Shown here piece after piece: positions 41,501 to 50,590 of a stretch of DNA of 64,000 nt. The notes beneath the pieces are model-generated. The model did no database searches. It saw only the letters and a list, made by a program, of their open reading frames with translations, and had not been told where the DNA came from. A program made the translations under genes and the position numbers. Position 1 is the stretch's first letter, and each line of letters starts with the position of its first letter. Source of the DNA: DATARH01 sp050246595 (GTDB lineage Bacteria; Pseudomonadota; Alphaproteobacteria; ATCC43930; CGMCC-115725); the NCBI GenBank assembly GCA_050246595.1, contig JBFWVT010000005.1:1-64000 (forward strand), written 5' to 3'.

Positions 41501-43666
41501 ATGAGCGCGTCGGCCGGCCCGGTTGCGATCGGCGTCGATATTGGCGGCACCTTCACCGATGCCGTCTGTGTCGATACGGCCGGGGAGACGCACCTGCTGA
41601 AAATTCCGACGACGACCCGCAACCCGAGCGCCGGTGCGATCGCGGCAATCGACGTGATGCGGCGCCGCTGGGGCGTCGCACCCGAGGCGATCACCCGTTT
41701 TGTCCATGGCACGACGATCGCCACCAACGCCGTGCTCGAACGCAAGGGTGCCCGGATCGGGCTGATTACGACCGCCGGGTTCAAGGACGTGCTCGAAATC
41801 GGTCGCCAAATGCGGCGCGCGATGTACGATCTCGTGCTGCAACCGGAAACGCCGGTGTTCCTCGCCCCCGGCGCGTTCCGCAAGGAGGTGCCGGAACGCA
41901 TCGGCCCAGCCGGCGAAATCCTGGCGCCGCTCGACGAGGCGGCGGTGGTGCAAGCTGTCGCCGAGCTTGTCGTGGAGGGGATTGAGGCAATCGCGGTCTG
42001 CTATCTGTTCTCGTTCGTCAACCCGGCCCACGAACAGCGCACCCGCGAGATAATCAGCCGGCTGCATCCGGGGCTGATGGTGTCGCTGTCCTGCGAGGTC
42101 GATCCGGCGTTCCGCGAGTACGAGCGGACCTGCGTCACCGCTTTTGACGCCTATGTAAAGCCGGTGGTCGGCCGCTATCTGGAAGAAATGGAGCGCGATC
42201 TCGCCGCCGCCGGGGTCGCCGCGCCGTTGCAGGTCATGCAGTCGCGCGGCGGCGTCTGCTCGTCCGCGGTGGCGCGACGGCGGCCGGTGCGGCTATTTCT
42301 GTCGGGGCCGGCGGCCGGGGTGGTCGGCGCGCTCGAAGCGGGTCGCGCGGTCGGGATCGACGATCTGATCGCGGTCGATATCGGCGGGACCAGTTGCGAT
42401 GTCGCGCTGATCGGCGGCGGCATGCCGCTGAGCCGGGCCGAGAGCGTGATCGCCGGCTACGGCGTGCGCGTGCCGAGCGTCGATATCACGACAATCGGCA
42501 CCGGCGGCGGCAGCATCGCCTGGCTCGACGGCGGCGGCGCTCTCCGGGTCGGTCCGCAATCGGCCGGCTCGGAGCCGGGTCCGGCCTGCTACGATCGCGG
42601 CGGCGCGGCGGCGACCGTCACCGACGCCTCGCTGATCCTCGGCTATATCGACCCGGATTATTTTGCTGGCGGTTCGCTGACTCTCGCGCCGCAACGGGCG
42701 CGCGAAATCGTCGAGCAAACGATCGCGCGCCCGCTCGGCATCCCGGTCGAGGCGGCGGCGCTCGGCATTCATCGCGTCCTGAATGCGCAGATGTCGGAGG
42801 CAATCCGTCTCGTCTCGATCGGCCGCGGCATCGACCCGCGCGGCTTTGCGCTGCTGCCGCTCGGCGGCGGCGGCCCGCTGCACGCCTGCGCGCTGGCCCG
42901 CGAACTCGGCATGACCCGCATCGCCGTGCCGCGTCACCCCGGCGTGCTCTCGGCGTCCGGCCTCTTATCCGCACCGGTCGAACATGAGATATCGGCCGCG
43001 TTCCAGCGCGATATCGGGGCGATTTCGTGGCCGGAGGTCAGGGCGATGCTCGACAGTCTCGATCTCGCATGCGCCCGGCTGATGCGCGACGAGACCGTGC
43101 TCTCCGAGCGCATCCGCATCCGCTACTTCGCCGATATCTGCTATATCGGCCAGTCGCACCACCTCGAAATCCCGCTCGATATCGCCGGCTCCGACCCGCT
43201 CGGTCTTCTGTATCGCGACTTTCTTGCCGCGCACGACCGCATCTATGGGTACAGCACCGAAGCCCCGGCCCGCATCGTCAATTTGCGGACGGTGCATGTT
43301 GTACCAGTGGCCCCAGCCTCTGAGCGATGCCCCCTCTCTAACCCTCCCCCGCTTGCGGGGGAGGGCAGGGTGGGGGTAAGGCTACCGGATACGTTAAATG
43401 CGGCACCGTCTGGCATTAGCCCGGTCGAGCCGCCCCCTCGCCGTGCCGACCCTCTGGAAAGCAGTTCGGCGCGCAAGCCCGACCGGTCGATCCTGACCGC
43501 CGACGGGCCGGTTGTCGCGGCGATCTACCAGCGGGCCTCGCTTGCCCCCGGCGCCGCTATCGCCGGTCCCGCGATCGTCGAGCAGATCGATACCACGGTG
43601 CTGATCGAGGCAGGCTGGCGCGGCACGGTTGCGCCAAACGGCACGCTGCTGCTCACTTCCGACTGA
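41501..43666 (+). CDS. Hydantoinase/oxoprolinase family protein, A subunit
   Basis: The start at 41501 (MSASAGPVAIG) gives 721 residues. VGVDIGGTFTDAV-type phosphate binding (residues about 8-20), FVHGTTIATNAVLER, LSGPAAGVVGA, VDIGGTSCDVALI and PLGGGGPLHACALA are the actin-like ATPase motifs of HyuA. With HyuB it would open a lactam, hydantoin or oxoproline-type ring, or carboxylate a ketone, at the cost of ATP. Residues about 606-630 (SNPPPLAGEGRVG...) are not family sequence: they are the translation of an inserted palindromic repeat, in a surface-like stretch before the last domain. Confidence 0.9.
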   Translation: MSASAGPVAIGVDIGGTFTDAVCVDTAGETHLLKIPTTTRNPSAGAIAAIDVMRRRWGVAPEAITRFVHGTTIATNAVLERKGARIGLITTAGFKDVLEIGRQMRRAMYDLVLQPETPVFLAPGAFRKEVPERIGPAGEILAPLDEAAVVQAVAELVVEGIEAIAVCYLFSFVNPAHEQRTREIISRLHPGLMVSLSCEVDPAFREYERTCVTAFDAYVKPVVGRYLEEMERDLAAAGVAAPLQVMQSRGGVCSSAVARRRPVRLFLSGPAAGVVGALEAGRAVGIDDLIAVDIGGTSCDVALIGGGMPLSRAESVIAGYGVRVPSVDITTIGTGGGSIAWLDGGGALRVGPQSAGSEPGPACYDRGGAAATVTDASLILGYIDPDYFAGGSLTLAPQRAREIVEQTIARPLGIPVEAAALGIHRVLNAQMSEAIRLVSIGRGIDPRGFALLPLGGGGPLHACALARELGMTRIAVPRHPGVLSASGLLSAPVEHEISAAFQRDIGAISWPEVRAMLDSLDLACARLMRDETVLSERIRIRYFADICYIGQSHHLEIPLDIAGSDPLGLLYRDFLAAHDRIYGYSTEAPARIVNLRTVHVVPVAPASERCPLSNPPPLAGEGRVGVRLPDTLNAAPSGISPVEPPPRRADPLESSSARKPDRSILTADGPVVAAIYQRASLAPGAAIAGPAIVEQIDTTVLIEAGWRGTVAPNGTLLLTSD
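43331..43376. repeat. REP palindrome inserted in frame in hyuA
   Basis: CCCTCCCCCGC (43342-43352) pairs perfectly with GCGGGGGAGGG (43355-43365) across a two-base loop, flanked by CCCTCTC and GGGTGGGGG arms. The same type lies between genes elsewhere in the window. Here it lies inside the coding region without breaking the frame. Confidence 0.85.
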
Positions 43667-43677
43667 CGGAGACGATC

Positions 43678-45360
43678 ATGGCCCGGCGCGACCGCTCCGA
43701 ACTCGACCCGATCACGGTCGAAATCGTGCGCCACAAACTCGACGGCATCGCCAACGAGATGCAATCGACGCTGCTGCGCAGCTCGTTCTCGCCGATCGTC
43801 AAGGAAGGCCTCGACGCCTCGGCGAGCCTGTTCACTCCGGACGGCACGACCCTGGCGCAGTCCTGCTCGATCCCGATCCATCTGGCGACGCTGATCCCGG
43901 CCGTCGCCGCGGTATTGCAAGCCTGTCCGGTCGCGACGATGCGCGACGGCGACGCCTTTATCCTCAACGATCCCTACGCCGGCGGCACGCATCTGCCGGA
44001 TATCGCTGTCATCATGCCGGTCTGCCATCACGGCCGGGTGGTCGCGCTGAGCGCCGCGATGACGCACCACCAGGATGTCGGCGGCATGACCGCCGGCTCG
44101 GTGCCGACCAACGCGACCGAGATCTTTCAGGAAGGGCTGCGCATCCCGCCGCTCAAACTGCGCGACGGCTTTGTGCTGAACGAAACCCTGCTGGCGCTGC
44201 TGCGCCGCAATGTCCGCATCCCGGATACGGTGATCGGCGATCTGAACGCGCAGATCGCCGCCTGCACGGTCGGAGTCCGCCGCGTCTCGGAACTCGCCGA
44301 GCGCTACGGCGACAACCAGCTCGCGGCCATCGCCGAGACGCTGCTGCGGCGCTCGGAAGCGATGACAAGGCAGGCGCTGCGCGCGATCCCGGAGGGGATT
44401 TATCGCTTTGTCGATTTTCTCGACAATGACGGGATCGATCTCGACCGGCCGATCCGCATCGAGGTCGCGGTCACGTTGCGCGACGGGGCGATCGCGATCG
44501 ATTTCACCGGCACGAGCAAGCAGGTGCGCGGCCCATTCAACTGCGTGCCGTCCGGGTCGCTGGCGGCGGCGTGCTGGGCGGTGCGGGCGCTGACCGACCC
44601 AAGGATACCGACCAATGGCGGCTGTTTCCGGCCGATTTCGCTGCACCTGCCGCCGGGCAGTCTGGTCAACCCGGAGGAACCCGCGCCGGTCAACGCGCGC
44701 ACCTCGACGATCAAGCGCATCGCCGGCGTCATCGTCGGAGCGCTCGCGCCGGTCCTGCCGGGAAAAGCGCCGGCCGCCTCGGCCGGGGAGTTGCTGGTTC
44801 TCGCCTTCGGCGGGCGGCGCAGTAACGGCAGCCGGTATGTCGTTGGCGAGTTGATCGCCGGCGGCAGCGGTGCGAGCGCCGGCAGAGACGGTGTCGATGT
44901 GATCGAGACCGACGCGACAAATTGCATGAACCTGCCGGCCGAGGCGATGGAGATCGAGGCGCCAATCCGCATCCACCGCGTCGCGCTGCGGCGCGATTCC
45001 GGAGGCGCCGGAGAATGGCGCGGCGGTCTCGGGGTCGTGCGCGAATACGAGGTGCTCGACGGCGAGGTGTCGTTCTCGCATCGCGGCGAGCGGCATTTCA
45101 GCGCCGCTCCGGGTCTCGCCGGCGGCGACAGCGGCGCGTCGGCGCGTTCGCTGATCCGGCGGGCCGATGGAGGCGAGGAGGCGATCCCGTCCAAGATCAC
45201 GACAACGCTCGCAAAGGGCGATCGCCTCGTGGTCGAAACCGCGGGAGGCGGCGGCTACGGCGAAGCGCGGCACCGCCCGGCCGAACGGGTCGCGGCCGAT
45301 ATAAGCAACGGCAAGGTGAGCCGCGACGCCGCGAAAGCTGCCTACGGCCGAACCCCCTGA
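43678..45360 (+). CDS. Hydantoinase/oxoprolinase family protein, B subunit
   Basis: A protein of 560 residues. DPITVEIVRHKLDGIANEM, STLLRSSFSPIVKEGLD and FILNDPYAGGTHLPDI are diagnostic of HyuB, as are FDFTGTS-like AIDFTGTSKQVRG and the C-terminal TAGGGGYGEA-type ETAGGGGYGEARHR. HyuB partners HyuA in an ATP-dependent ring-opening or carboxylating complex. The start lies 11 bases after hyuA with GGAG upstream. It closes the operon; the next gene faces it. Confidence 0.92.
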   Translation: MARRDRSELDPITVEIVRHKLDGIANEMQSTLLRSSFSPIVKEGLDASASLFTPDGTTLAQSCSIPIHLATLIPAVAAVLQACPVATMRDGDAFILNDPYAGGTHLPDIAVIMPVCHHGRVVALSAAMTHHQDVGGMTAGSVPTNATEIFQEGLRIPPLKLRDGFVLNETLLALLRRNVRIPDTVIGDLNAQIAACTVGVRRVSELAERYGDNQLAAIAETLLRRSEAMTRQALRAIPEGIYRFVDFLDNDGIDLDRPIRIEVAVTLRDGAIAIDFTGTSKQVRGPFNCVPSGSLAAACWAVRALTDPRIPTNGGCFRPISLHLPPGSLVNPEEPAPVNARTSTIKRIAGVIVGALAPVLPGKAPAASAGELLVLAFGGRRSNGSRYVVGELIAGGSGASAGRDGVDVIETDATNCMNLPAEAMEIEAPIRIHRVALRRDSGGAGEWRGGLGVVREYEVLDGEVSFSHRGERHFSAAPGLAGGDSGASARSLIRRADGGEEAIPSKITTTLAKGDRLVVETAGGGGYGEARHRPAERVAADISNGKVSRDAAKAAYGRTP

Positions 45361-45389
45361 TCCGGAGGACAGGATAGGTATCGCGTTAC

Positions 45390-46556
45390 TCACGCCTTTA
45401 CGTCGTCGTGCAGCAGCGTGCCGTCAATGATCCGCTGGTAGCCGAGCCGCGACAGATCCAGGGTCTGATACCTGCCGTGAAGCAGCAATTCGCTCAGACC
45501 CCGGCCGACAGCCGGCGCCTGCATCAGCCCGTGACCGGAAAACCCGAGCGCGATGTAGAAATTGTCGAGGCGGCCAGCCCATGACCCCAGGATCGCATTG
45601 TTGTCGAAGCTATTCTGGTCGTAATGCCCGGCCCAGGCGCCGCCGACCTTGAGCGCCTCGAAGGCCGGCACCCGTTGGGCGAGACCGGGCCAGATCGCCT
45701 CGTCAAAATAATCGTGATCGACCTCCCAGTTGAACCCGGGCGGCTCGTCATACCGCGTCTTGCCGCTGATATATCCCGCCCCTTGCGGCCGAAAGCTGAC
45801 ATTGTGGCTGATGTGCCGGGTCAGCGGCATCGTTTCCAGCGTCTCGCGAATCTCGAAGTAGAAGGTCAGCCGGCGCATCGGATAGACCGGCACCCTCATG
45901 CCGAGCTTTTCGCACAGCGCCGGCCCCCAGCAATTGGCCGCGTTGACGACGCTGTCAGCGATAAGAGTTTCGCCGGATTCGAGGCGGACGGCCGCGACCC
46001 GCCTGCCCGCGACCTCGAAATCGACGACCCGGTCCTTCAGATATTGAATGCCTAGGCTCGCGGCCTTGCGGCGGAACCCCGTCAGCACGCTGTGCGGGTC
46101 GAGAAAACCGTCATCGGGCGAATAGGCGGCAATATCGATATCGTCGGTGCGCATCGACGGAAAGCGATGCCGGACGCCGTTGCGGTCGAGCAGTTCGACC
46201 CGAACGTCGTGCGCGGCCCAGATGCGCCAGTTCGCGATCAACGCGTCGATGTCGCTGCCGCCCGAGCCGAGCCACAGATATCCCCGCCGGTGAAAGTCGA
46301 TCGGCGCCGGGTCGCCGTCCACCGCCATCAATGTCTCGAACCGGCCGTAGACCTCGTGGCCGTATTGCGACATCCGGATGTTTTCCGGCACCGTGAACAG
46401 CTGCCTTATGCCGCCGGTGGCGCGCGGGGTCGCGGCGAATTCGTAGGTCGGATCGGGTTCGATCACGACAACATCGGCGGCGTGCCCCGCCATCGCCAGA
46501 TAACACGCGATCGACGAGCCGATCACCCCGCCGCCGATGATTGCGATCTTTGCCAC
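45390..46556 (-). CDS. FAD-dependent oxidoreductase (DAO family)
   Basis: I take GTG 46556 as the start because GAGGGGAAG lies a few bases upstream; ATG 46592 would add 12 residues. The 388-residue product opens with the dinucleotide motif IAIIGGGVIGSSIACYLA. ATPRATGGIRQLF is the flavin-contact loop of sarcosine/dimethylglycine-type oxidases, and LGFSGHGLMQAPAVGRGLSE is the C-terminal family signature. It probably oxidises an N-methylated or amino acid-like compound. Convergent with hyuB. Confidence 0.88.
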   Translation of the reverse strand: MAKIAIIGGGVIGSSIACYLAMAGHAADVVVIEPDPTYEFAATPRATGGIRQLFTVPENIRMSQYGHEVYGRFETLMAVDGDPAPIDFHRRGYLWLGSGGSDIDALIANWRIWAAHDVRVELLDRNGVRHRFPSMRTDDIDIAAYSPDDGFLDPHSVLTGFRRKAASLGIQYLKDRVVDFEVAGRRVAAVRLESGETLIADSVVNAANCWGPALCEKLGMRVPVYPMRRLTFYFEIRETLETMPLTRHISHNVSFRPQGAGYISGKTRYDEPPGFNWEVDHDYFDEAIWPGLAQRVPAFEALKVGGAWAGHYDQNSFDNNAILGSWAGRLDNFYIALGFSGHGLMQAPAVGRGLSELLLHGRYQTLDLSRLGYQRIIDGTLLHDDVKA

Positions 46557-46658
46557 GGCTTCCCCTCTCTCGCGGACGACCGCGCTTTGCATGCGCCTCG
46601 ATCAAGCCAATATAGCCCGGATCATGCACACTGATCGCCGGTGCGTGCTTTGCCGAGT

Positions 46659-47693
46659 ATGACGAGCGAATCAACGACCGTCAGCGTCGCCGAACTTACC
46701 GATATCGTTACCCGCATTCTCGTGCGGCACGGCATGAGCGCGGACAATGCCGGACCGGTTGCCGATGCCGTTGTCGCGTGCGAGCGCGACGGCGCCCTGA
46801 GCCACGGACTGTTGCGGCTGCCCGGTTACGTCTCAACATTGCAGAGCGGCTGGGTGGACGGGCGGGCGGTGCCGGTCGTCACCGATGCCGCGCCGGGTCT
46901 GATCGCGACCGATGCGGCCAACGGTTTTGCTCAGCCCGCCTTGCGCGCCAGCGCGGCGCTGCTCTGCGAAAAGGCGCGCCGCCAGGGGATCGCGGCGGTC
47001 GCGATCCGCGCCTCGCATCACCTCGGCGCGCTGTGGCCCGATATCGAACCGTTCGCCGCCGACGGGTTTGTCGCGCTGGCGATGGTCAGCGCGCGGCCGC
47101 GCGTGGCGGTATGGGACGGCACGCGCAAGGTTTTCGGGACAAACCCGATGGCGTTCGGCTGCCCGCGTCCGGGACGTCCGCCGCTGGTATGGGACCAGGC
47201 GTCGAGCGTGATCGCGCAAGGCGAGGTGCTGCTCGCGGCCGAGCACGATGCGCCTCTGCCGGAAGGCGTCGGGATGGATGCCGCGGGACGGCTGACCCGC
47301 GACCCGCGCGCGGTTCTCGACGGCGGCTCGCTGCTGCCGTTCGCAGGCCACAAGGGCGCCGCGATCGCCTTTATGGTCGAGGTGATGGCGGCTGCCCTGA
47401 CCGGCGGCGCGTTCGGGTTCGAGGACCGCTCGGCCGAGTACCCGGGCGCGCAGACCCCGAAAACCGGTCAGGTGATTACTCTGATTGCCCCTGAACGCCT
47501 CCCTGATAACCGCTATTTCGAGCGCATCGAATCCCTGTTCGCCGCCCTCGCCGAAAGCGGTGTCGGGCGCCTCCCGTCGGATCGCCGCTATGCCCGGCGC
47601 GCTCGATCGGTGCGCGGCGGCATCCCCCTTTCCCCGCGCAACCGGCTGATCTTACAAGAGCTGTTAGGGCAGGACGCGCCTACTGAGCGATAA
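46659..47693 (+). CDS. Malate/L-lactate (Ldh2/ureidoglycolate) dehydrogenase family protein
   Basis: A protein of about 344 residues from ATG 46659 (GTG 46641 is an alternative). VSVAELTDIVTRILVRHGMS, ESDG-like ACERDGALSHGLLRLPGYV, the catalytic His in RASHHLGALWPD, and GTNPMAFGCPRPGRPPLVWD are family hallmarks. The family reduces or oxidises 2-hydroxy/2-keto acids with NAD(P), including imino acids. Its position near the DAO and hyu genes suggests breakdown of a nitrogenous acid. The 3' end overlaps the opposing SDR gene by 14 bases. Confidence 0.9.
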   Translation: MTSESTTVSVAELTDIVTRILVRHGMSADNAGPVADAVVACERDGALSHGLLRLPGYVSTLQSGWVDGRAVPVVTDAAPGLIATDAANGFAQPALRASAALLCEKARRQGIAAVAIRASHHLGALWPDIEPFAADGFVALAMVSARPRVAVWDGTRKVFGTNPMAFGCPRPGRPPLVWDQASSVIAQGEVLLAAEHDAPLPEGVGMDAAGRLTRDPRAVLDGGSLLPFAGHKGAAIAFMVEVMAAALTGGAFGFEDRSAEYPGAQTPKTGQVITLIAPERLPDNRYFERIESLFAALAESGVGRLPSDRRYARRARSVRGGIPLSPRNRLILQELLGQDAPTER

Positions 47694-48423
47694 AGCCGCC
47701 GTCGATGACCAGTTCGGCCCCGGTAACAAACGACGCCTCGTCCGAAGCAAGAAACAGCACCCCGTAAGCCACCTCGATCGGCTCGCCGAGCCGGCGCAGC
47801 GGGGTCAGCTCGATCTTCTCGGCGCGCAAATTCTGATTTGTGGCGTTCAGCATCGGCGGCATATAGCCGGGATGCACCGTGTTGACGCGCACGCCCTGGG
47901 GACCGTAGCGCACCGCCGCGGCCTTCGAGTAGATCCGCACCGCGCCTTTCGAGGCGTGGTAGGCGGGATGACCGCTGGCGCCGCCGACAAACCCCATGAT
48001 CGAGCTGATATTGACGATCGAGCCGCCGCCGGTCTTCGCCATCTGCTCGGCGGCGAGCCTGGTGCCGAGAAAAACGCTCGTCTGGTTGACCGCGATGATG
48101 CGGTCCCAGCCCGCCAACCCGTCCGGATCGCCGACCGAGCTGCCCGATATCCCGGCATTGTTGACAAGGATGTCGAGCCTGCCATGGGTCGCAACCGTCT
48201 TGGCGATCAGAGCCAACCAGTCCGGCTCGCTGGTGACGTCGATCCGAGCCGGAACAGCCTCGCCGCCGCTCGCGCGGATTTCGGCGGCGACCCGCTCGGC
48301 CTCGCTCTCGAGGATGTCGGCGACGACGACCCGCGCCCCTTCCGTCGCGAAAAGCCGCGCCTCGGCCTCACCCATTCCGTGCGCCGCGCCGGTGACGATC
48401 GCGACCTTACCCTGTAGCCTCAT
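47680..48423 (-). CDS. SDR family oxidoreductase
   Basis: The start at 48423 (MRLQGKVAIVTGAA) has GGGGAGA eight bases upstream; the longer frame upstream is not family-like. The product has 247 residues with TGAAHGMG, LVNNAGISG, the Ser in VNISSIMGF and Tyr-x3-Lys in YHASKGA. It ends GAELVIDGGFIAQ, as usual for FabG-like classical SDRs. The substrate is unknown, perhaps a hydroxy acid in the same pathway as its neighbours. Confidence 0.9.
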   Translation of the reverse strand: MRLQGKVAIVTGAAHGMGEAEARLFATEGARVVVADILESEAERVAAEIRASGGEAVPARIDVTSEPDWLALIAKTVATHGRLDILVNNAGISGSSVGDPDGLAGWDRIIAVNQTSVFLGTRLAAEQMAKTGGGSIVNISSIMGFVGGASGHPAYHASKGAVRIYSKAAAVRYGPQGVRVNTVHPGYMPPMLNATNQNLRAEKIELTPLRRLGEPIEVAYGVLFLASDEASFVTGAELVIDGGFIAQ

Positions 48424-48597
48424 GATATTCTCCCCGGCAGTCACCAAGCTTAAACGGCATTCTCCGCCGCCCGCACCCGCCTCGCCTCCCAATCCGTGCG
48501 CAATGCCGCCGCCGGCATCCTTCCGCTCCCGCGAAAACCGGCGCCCCGGGAACCCCTCCTCTGTCGCTCATTCCCTTGGGCGGTTGATACCGGCACG

Positions 48598-50181
48598 TCA
48601 ACCGGCTTTCAGCGTCAAATCCTCATAGGGCGCCGTATAGGGGAAACCCGCGATCGTCCCGAACCCGGACTCGCCGACACGCGGTCCGATTCCGTTGATA
48701 AAAGCGAGCTGCCAGATTGGTGCAAATATTGCGCGCTCAATCATCATCTGCTGGATTTTGTGCAGCATCGCCTCGCGCTTGCCGCGGTCCAGCTCGACTG
48801 CCTGTTTCCGATACAAATCATCGATGTCGGGATAGGAGCCATAGGCGAAAATGCCGTTCTTGACGACATGCGCTTCGAGGCGGGTGGCGGCGTTGCCAAA
48901 CGCTCCGGGGCCGGCCTGGATCAGGTTCTTGAAATTCTTTTCGCTGAAGCCCTTGATAAAGGCGGCACGCTCGATCGGCCGCAATTTCGTTCGAATGCCG
49001 ACCGCGAGGAGGTTGTCGACCACGGACTCGCCGATATTGGCATAGGACGAGTCGCAATAGTACTCGCCGCCGTCAAGGCCGCCGGCAAACCCGGCCTCCG
49101 CGAGAAGCTCCCTGGCCTTGTTCGGGTCGTAGACCGGCGGCGGCGGCTGCCAGAAAAACTCGTAATGCGCCGGCACGATCGGATTGCCGCTGACCAGCGA
49201 ATGACCGAGCGTCAGCGCCTCGTTGATACGCTGGCGGTCGATCGCCAGAGTGGCGGCGCGCCGCACGCGCACATCGTGCCACGGCGATTTCGAGTCCCAC
49301 TGATCGGCGAAATAGAGGCAGAACACGCCTTGTACGAGCGCCGGCTTCAGGGTCAGACCGGGTGTGCGCTGCAGCTCCTGGGCCAGCTCGCCGCGCACCG
49401 AATAGACGATGTCGATCTCGCCGCCTTTCAGCGCGGCCAGCCGCGTCGCCTCGTCCGGGATCACCCGCAGCGTCAGCCGCTTGACCGCAGGGGTCTTGCG
49501 CCAGTACCCGTCAAAGGCTTCGAGCACCAGTTCGAGACCGGGTTTGAACGACACGAATTTGTACGGGCCGGCGCCGACCGGCGCCTTTTTGAAGGCGTCC
49601 CCGCCGACTTTCTCGATATGCTTTTTCGGGACGATCCAGCCGGCCCCGGTGGTGGTCGCGTAAAAGGTCAGGAAGTCGGGCCACGGCTCGGCCAGGCGGA
49701 ACCGGATATGCCGCGGGTCCTGGATCTCGACCGCGGCGACGCGCTGGCGCATCAGCTCGTGCGAGGTGCCGCGATAGCGCTCGAAGGTGAATTTGACATC
49801 CTCGGCGGTGACCGGGTCGCCGTTGTGGAACCTGGCACCGTCACGCAGCACGAAGTCATAGCTGCGCCCGTCCTCGCCGACCGACCACGATTCGGCCAGG
49901 CTCGGCGCCAGGCTCTTGCCCGGCATCGGTTTCACCATCGCGTCGTGCAGCGCGTACAGGATCATAAACGGCGTGATGATCCCGGTGGCCTCGGCCGGGT
50001 CGAACCAGGTCGGCGCCAGCGACACGTGTACGCCCCAGGTCAACTCGCTCTTTGGCTGTGCCCCCAGCGCCGGCGCTCCGGTGATGAGTCCGAAGGCCGA
50101 CAGCAGCAGCAACTGGCGGCGGTCGATCGCGGTGGCGCTGTTGTCCGACCCGGACCCGGTCCAATCGCGAGGCGCAGTCAT
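48598..50181 (-). CDS. ABC transporter substrate-binding protein (peptide/nickel/opine type, SBP family 5)
   Basis: The start at 50181 (MTAPRDW) has GGGAGGA about ten bases upstream and gives 527 residues. The N-terminus has a twin-arginine signal (DRRQLLLLSAFGLITGAPAL), so export may be by Tat. PSLAESWSVGEDGRSYDFVL and FHNGDPVTAEDVKFTFER are the family signatures. It captures a small peptide-like ligand in the periplasm. No permease or ATPase genes are in the window, so the rest of the transporter is elsewhere. Confidence 0.9.
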   Translation of the reverse strand: MTAPRDWTGSGSDNSATAIDRRQLLLLSAFGLITGAPALGAQPKSELTWGVHVSLAPTWFDPAEATGIITPFMILYALHDAMVKPMPGKSLAPSLAESWSVGEDGRSYDFVLRDGARFHNGDPVTAEDVKFTFERYRGTSHELMRQRVAAVEIQDPRHIRFRLAEPWPDFLTFYATTTGAGWIVPKKHIEKVGGDAFKKAPVGAGPYKFVSFKPGLELVLEAFDGYWRKTPAVKRLTLRVIPDEATRLAALKGGEIDIVYSVRGELAQELQRTPGLTLKPALVQGVFCLYFADQWDSKSPWHDVRVRRAATLAIDRQRINEALTLGHSLVSGNPIVPAHYEFFWQPPPPVYDPNKARELLAEAGFAGGLDGGEYYCDSSYANIGESVVDNLLAVGIRTKLRPIERAAFIKGFSEKNFKNLIQAGPGAFGNAATRLEAHVVKNGIFAYGSYPDIDDLYRKQAVELDRGKREAMLHKIQQMMIERAIFAPIWQLAFINGIGPRVGESGFGTIAGFPYTAPYEDLTLKAG

Positions 50182-50590
50182 GATGGGTTCCTCCCGTTGA
50201 CCCCGTCTTTGGCGAGGTCTGTCGAACCAATGTAGCTGACCTCCGGCAGCGATGTCTCCGGCGTTCTTACCAAGCGATGTTTTGGGCCGGACGAAATTTC
50301 GGGCGCCGCTTGTCGTGCAATTGCCGCCGATCGGTGCGTCCCGAGTGACGGCCTTTGCCGGACAGCCGCTCGCGGGCAGGCGCCCCCCGGTGCGCATCCG
50401 AAGCGCCGTCCCGCCCGGCGGGTTCGGCCGGCGGCTCACTGCCATGCACACCCGGCTCGATGCGTATTGCGGCGCAGATGGCTGAACGATCACGCCTGCC
50501 GGTCTGCCGCTTCTTGCCTTCTCGCCGGTCTTCCGGCGGCGCGCTCCCGATCAATCCCGGACCGATCCGCGCCGCCATGGGGCGAGCGCC
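50182..50590. other. 409-base intergenic region
   Basis: It lies between the binding-protein gene (its upstream side) and the 3' end of the uroporphyrinogen-III synthase gene. No frame resembles a protein and I see no clear hairpin pair, tRNA or promoter. Confidence 0.5.
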
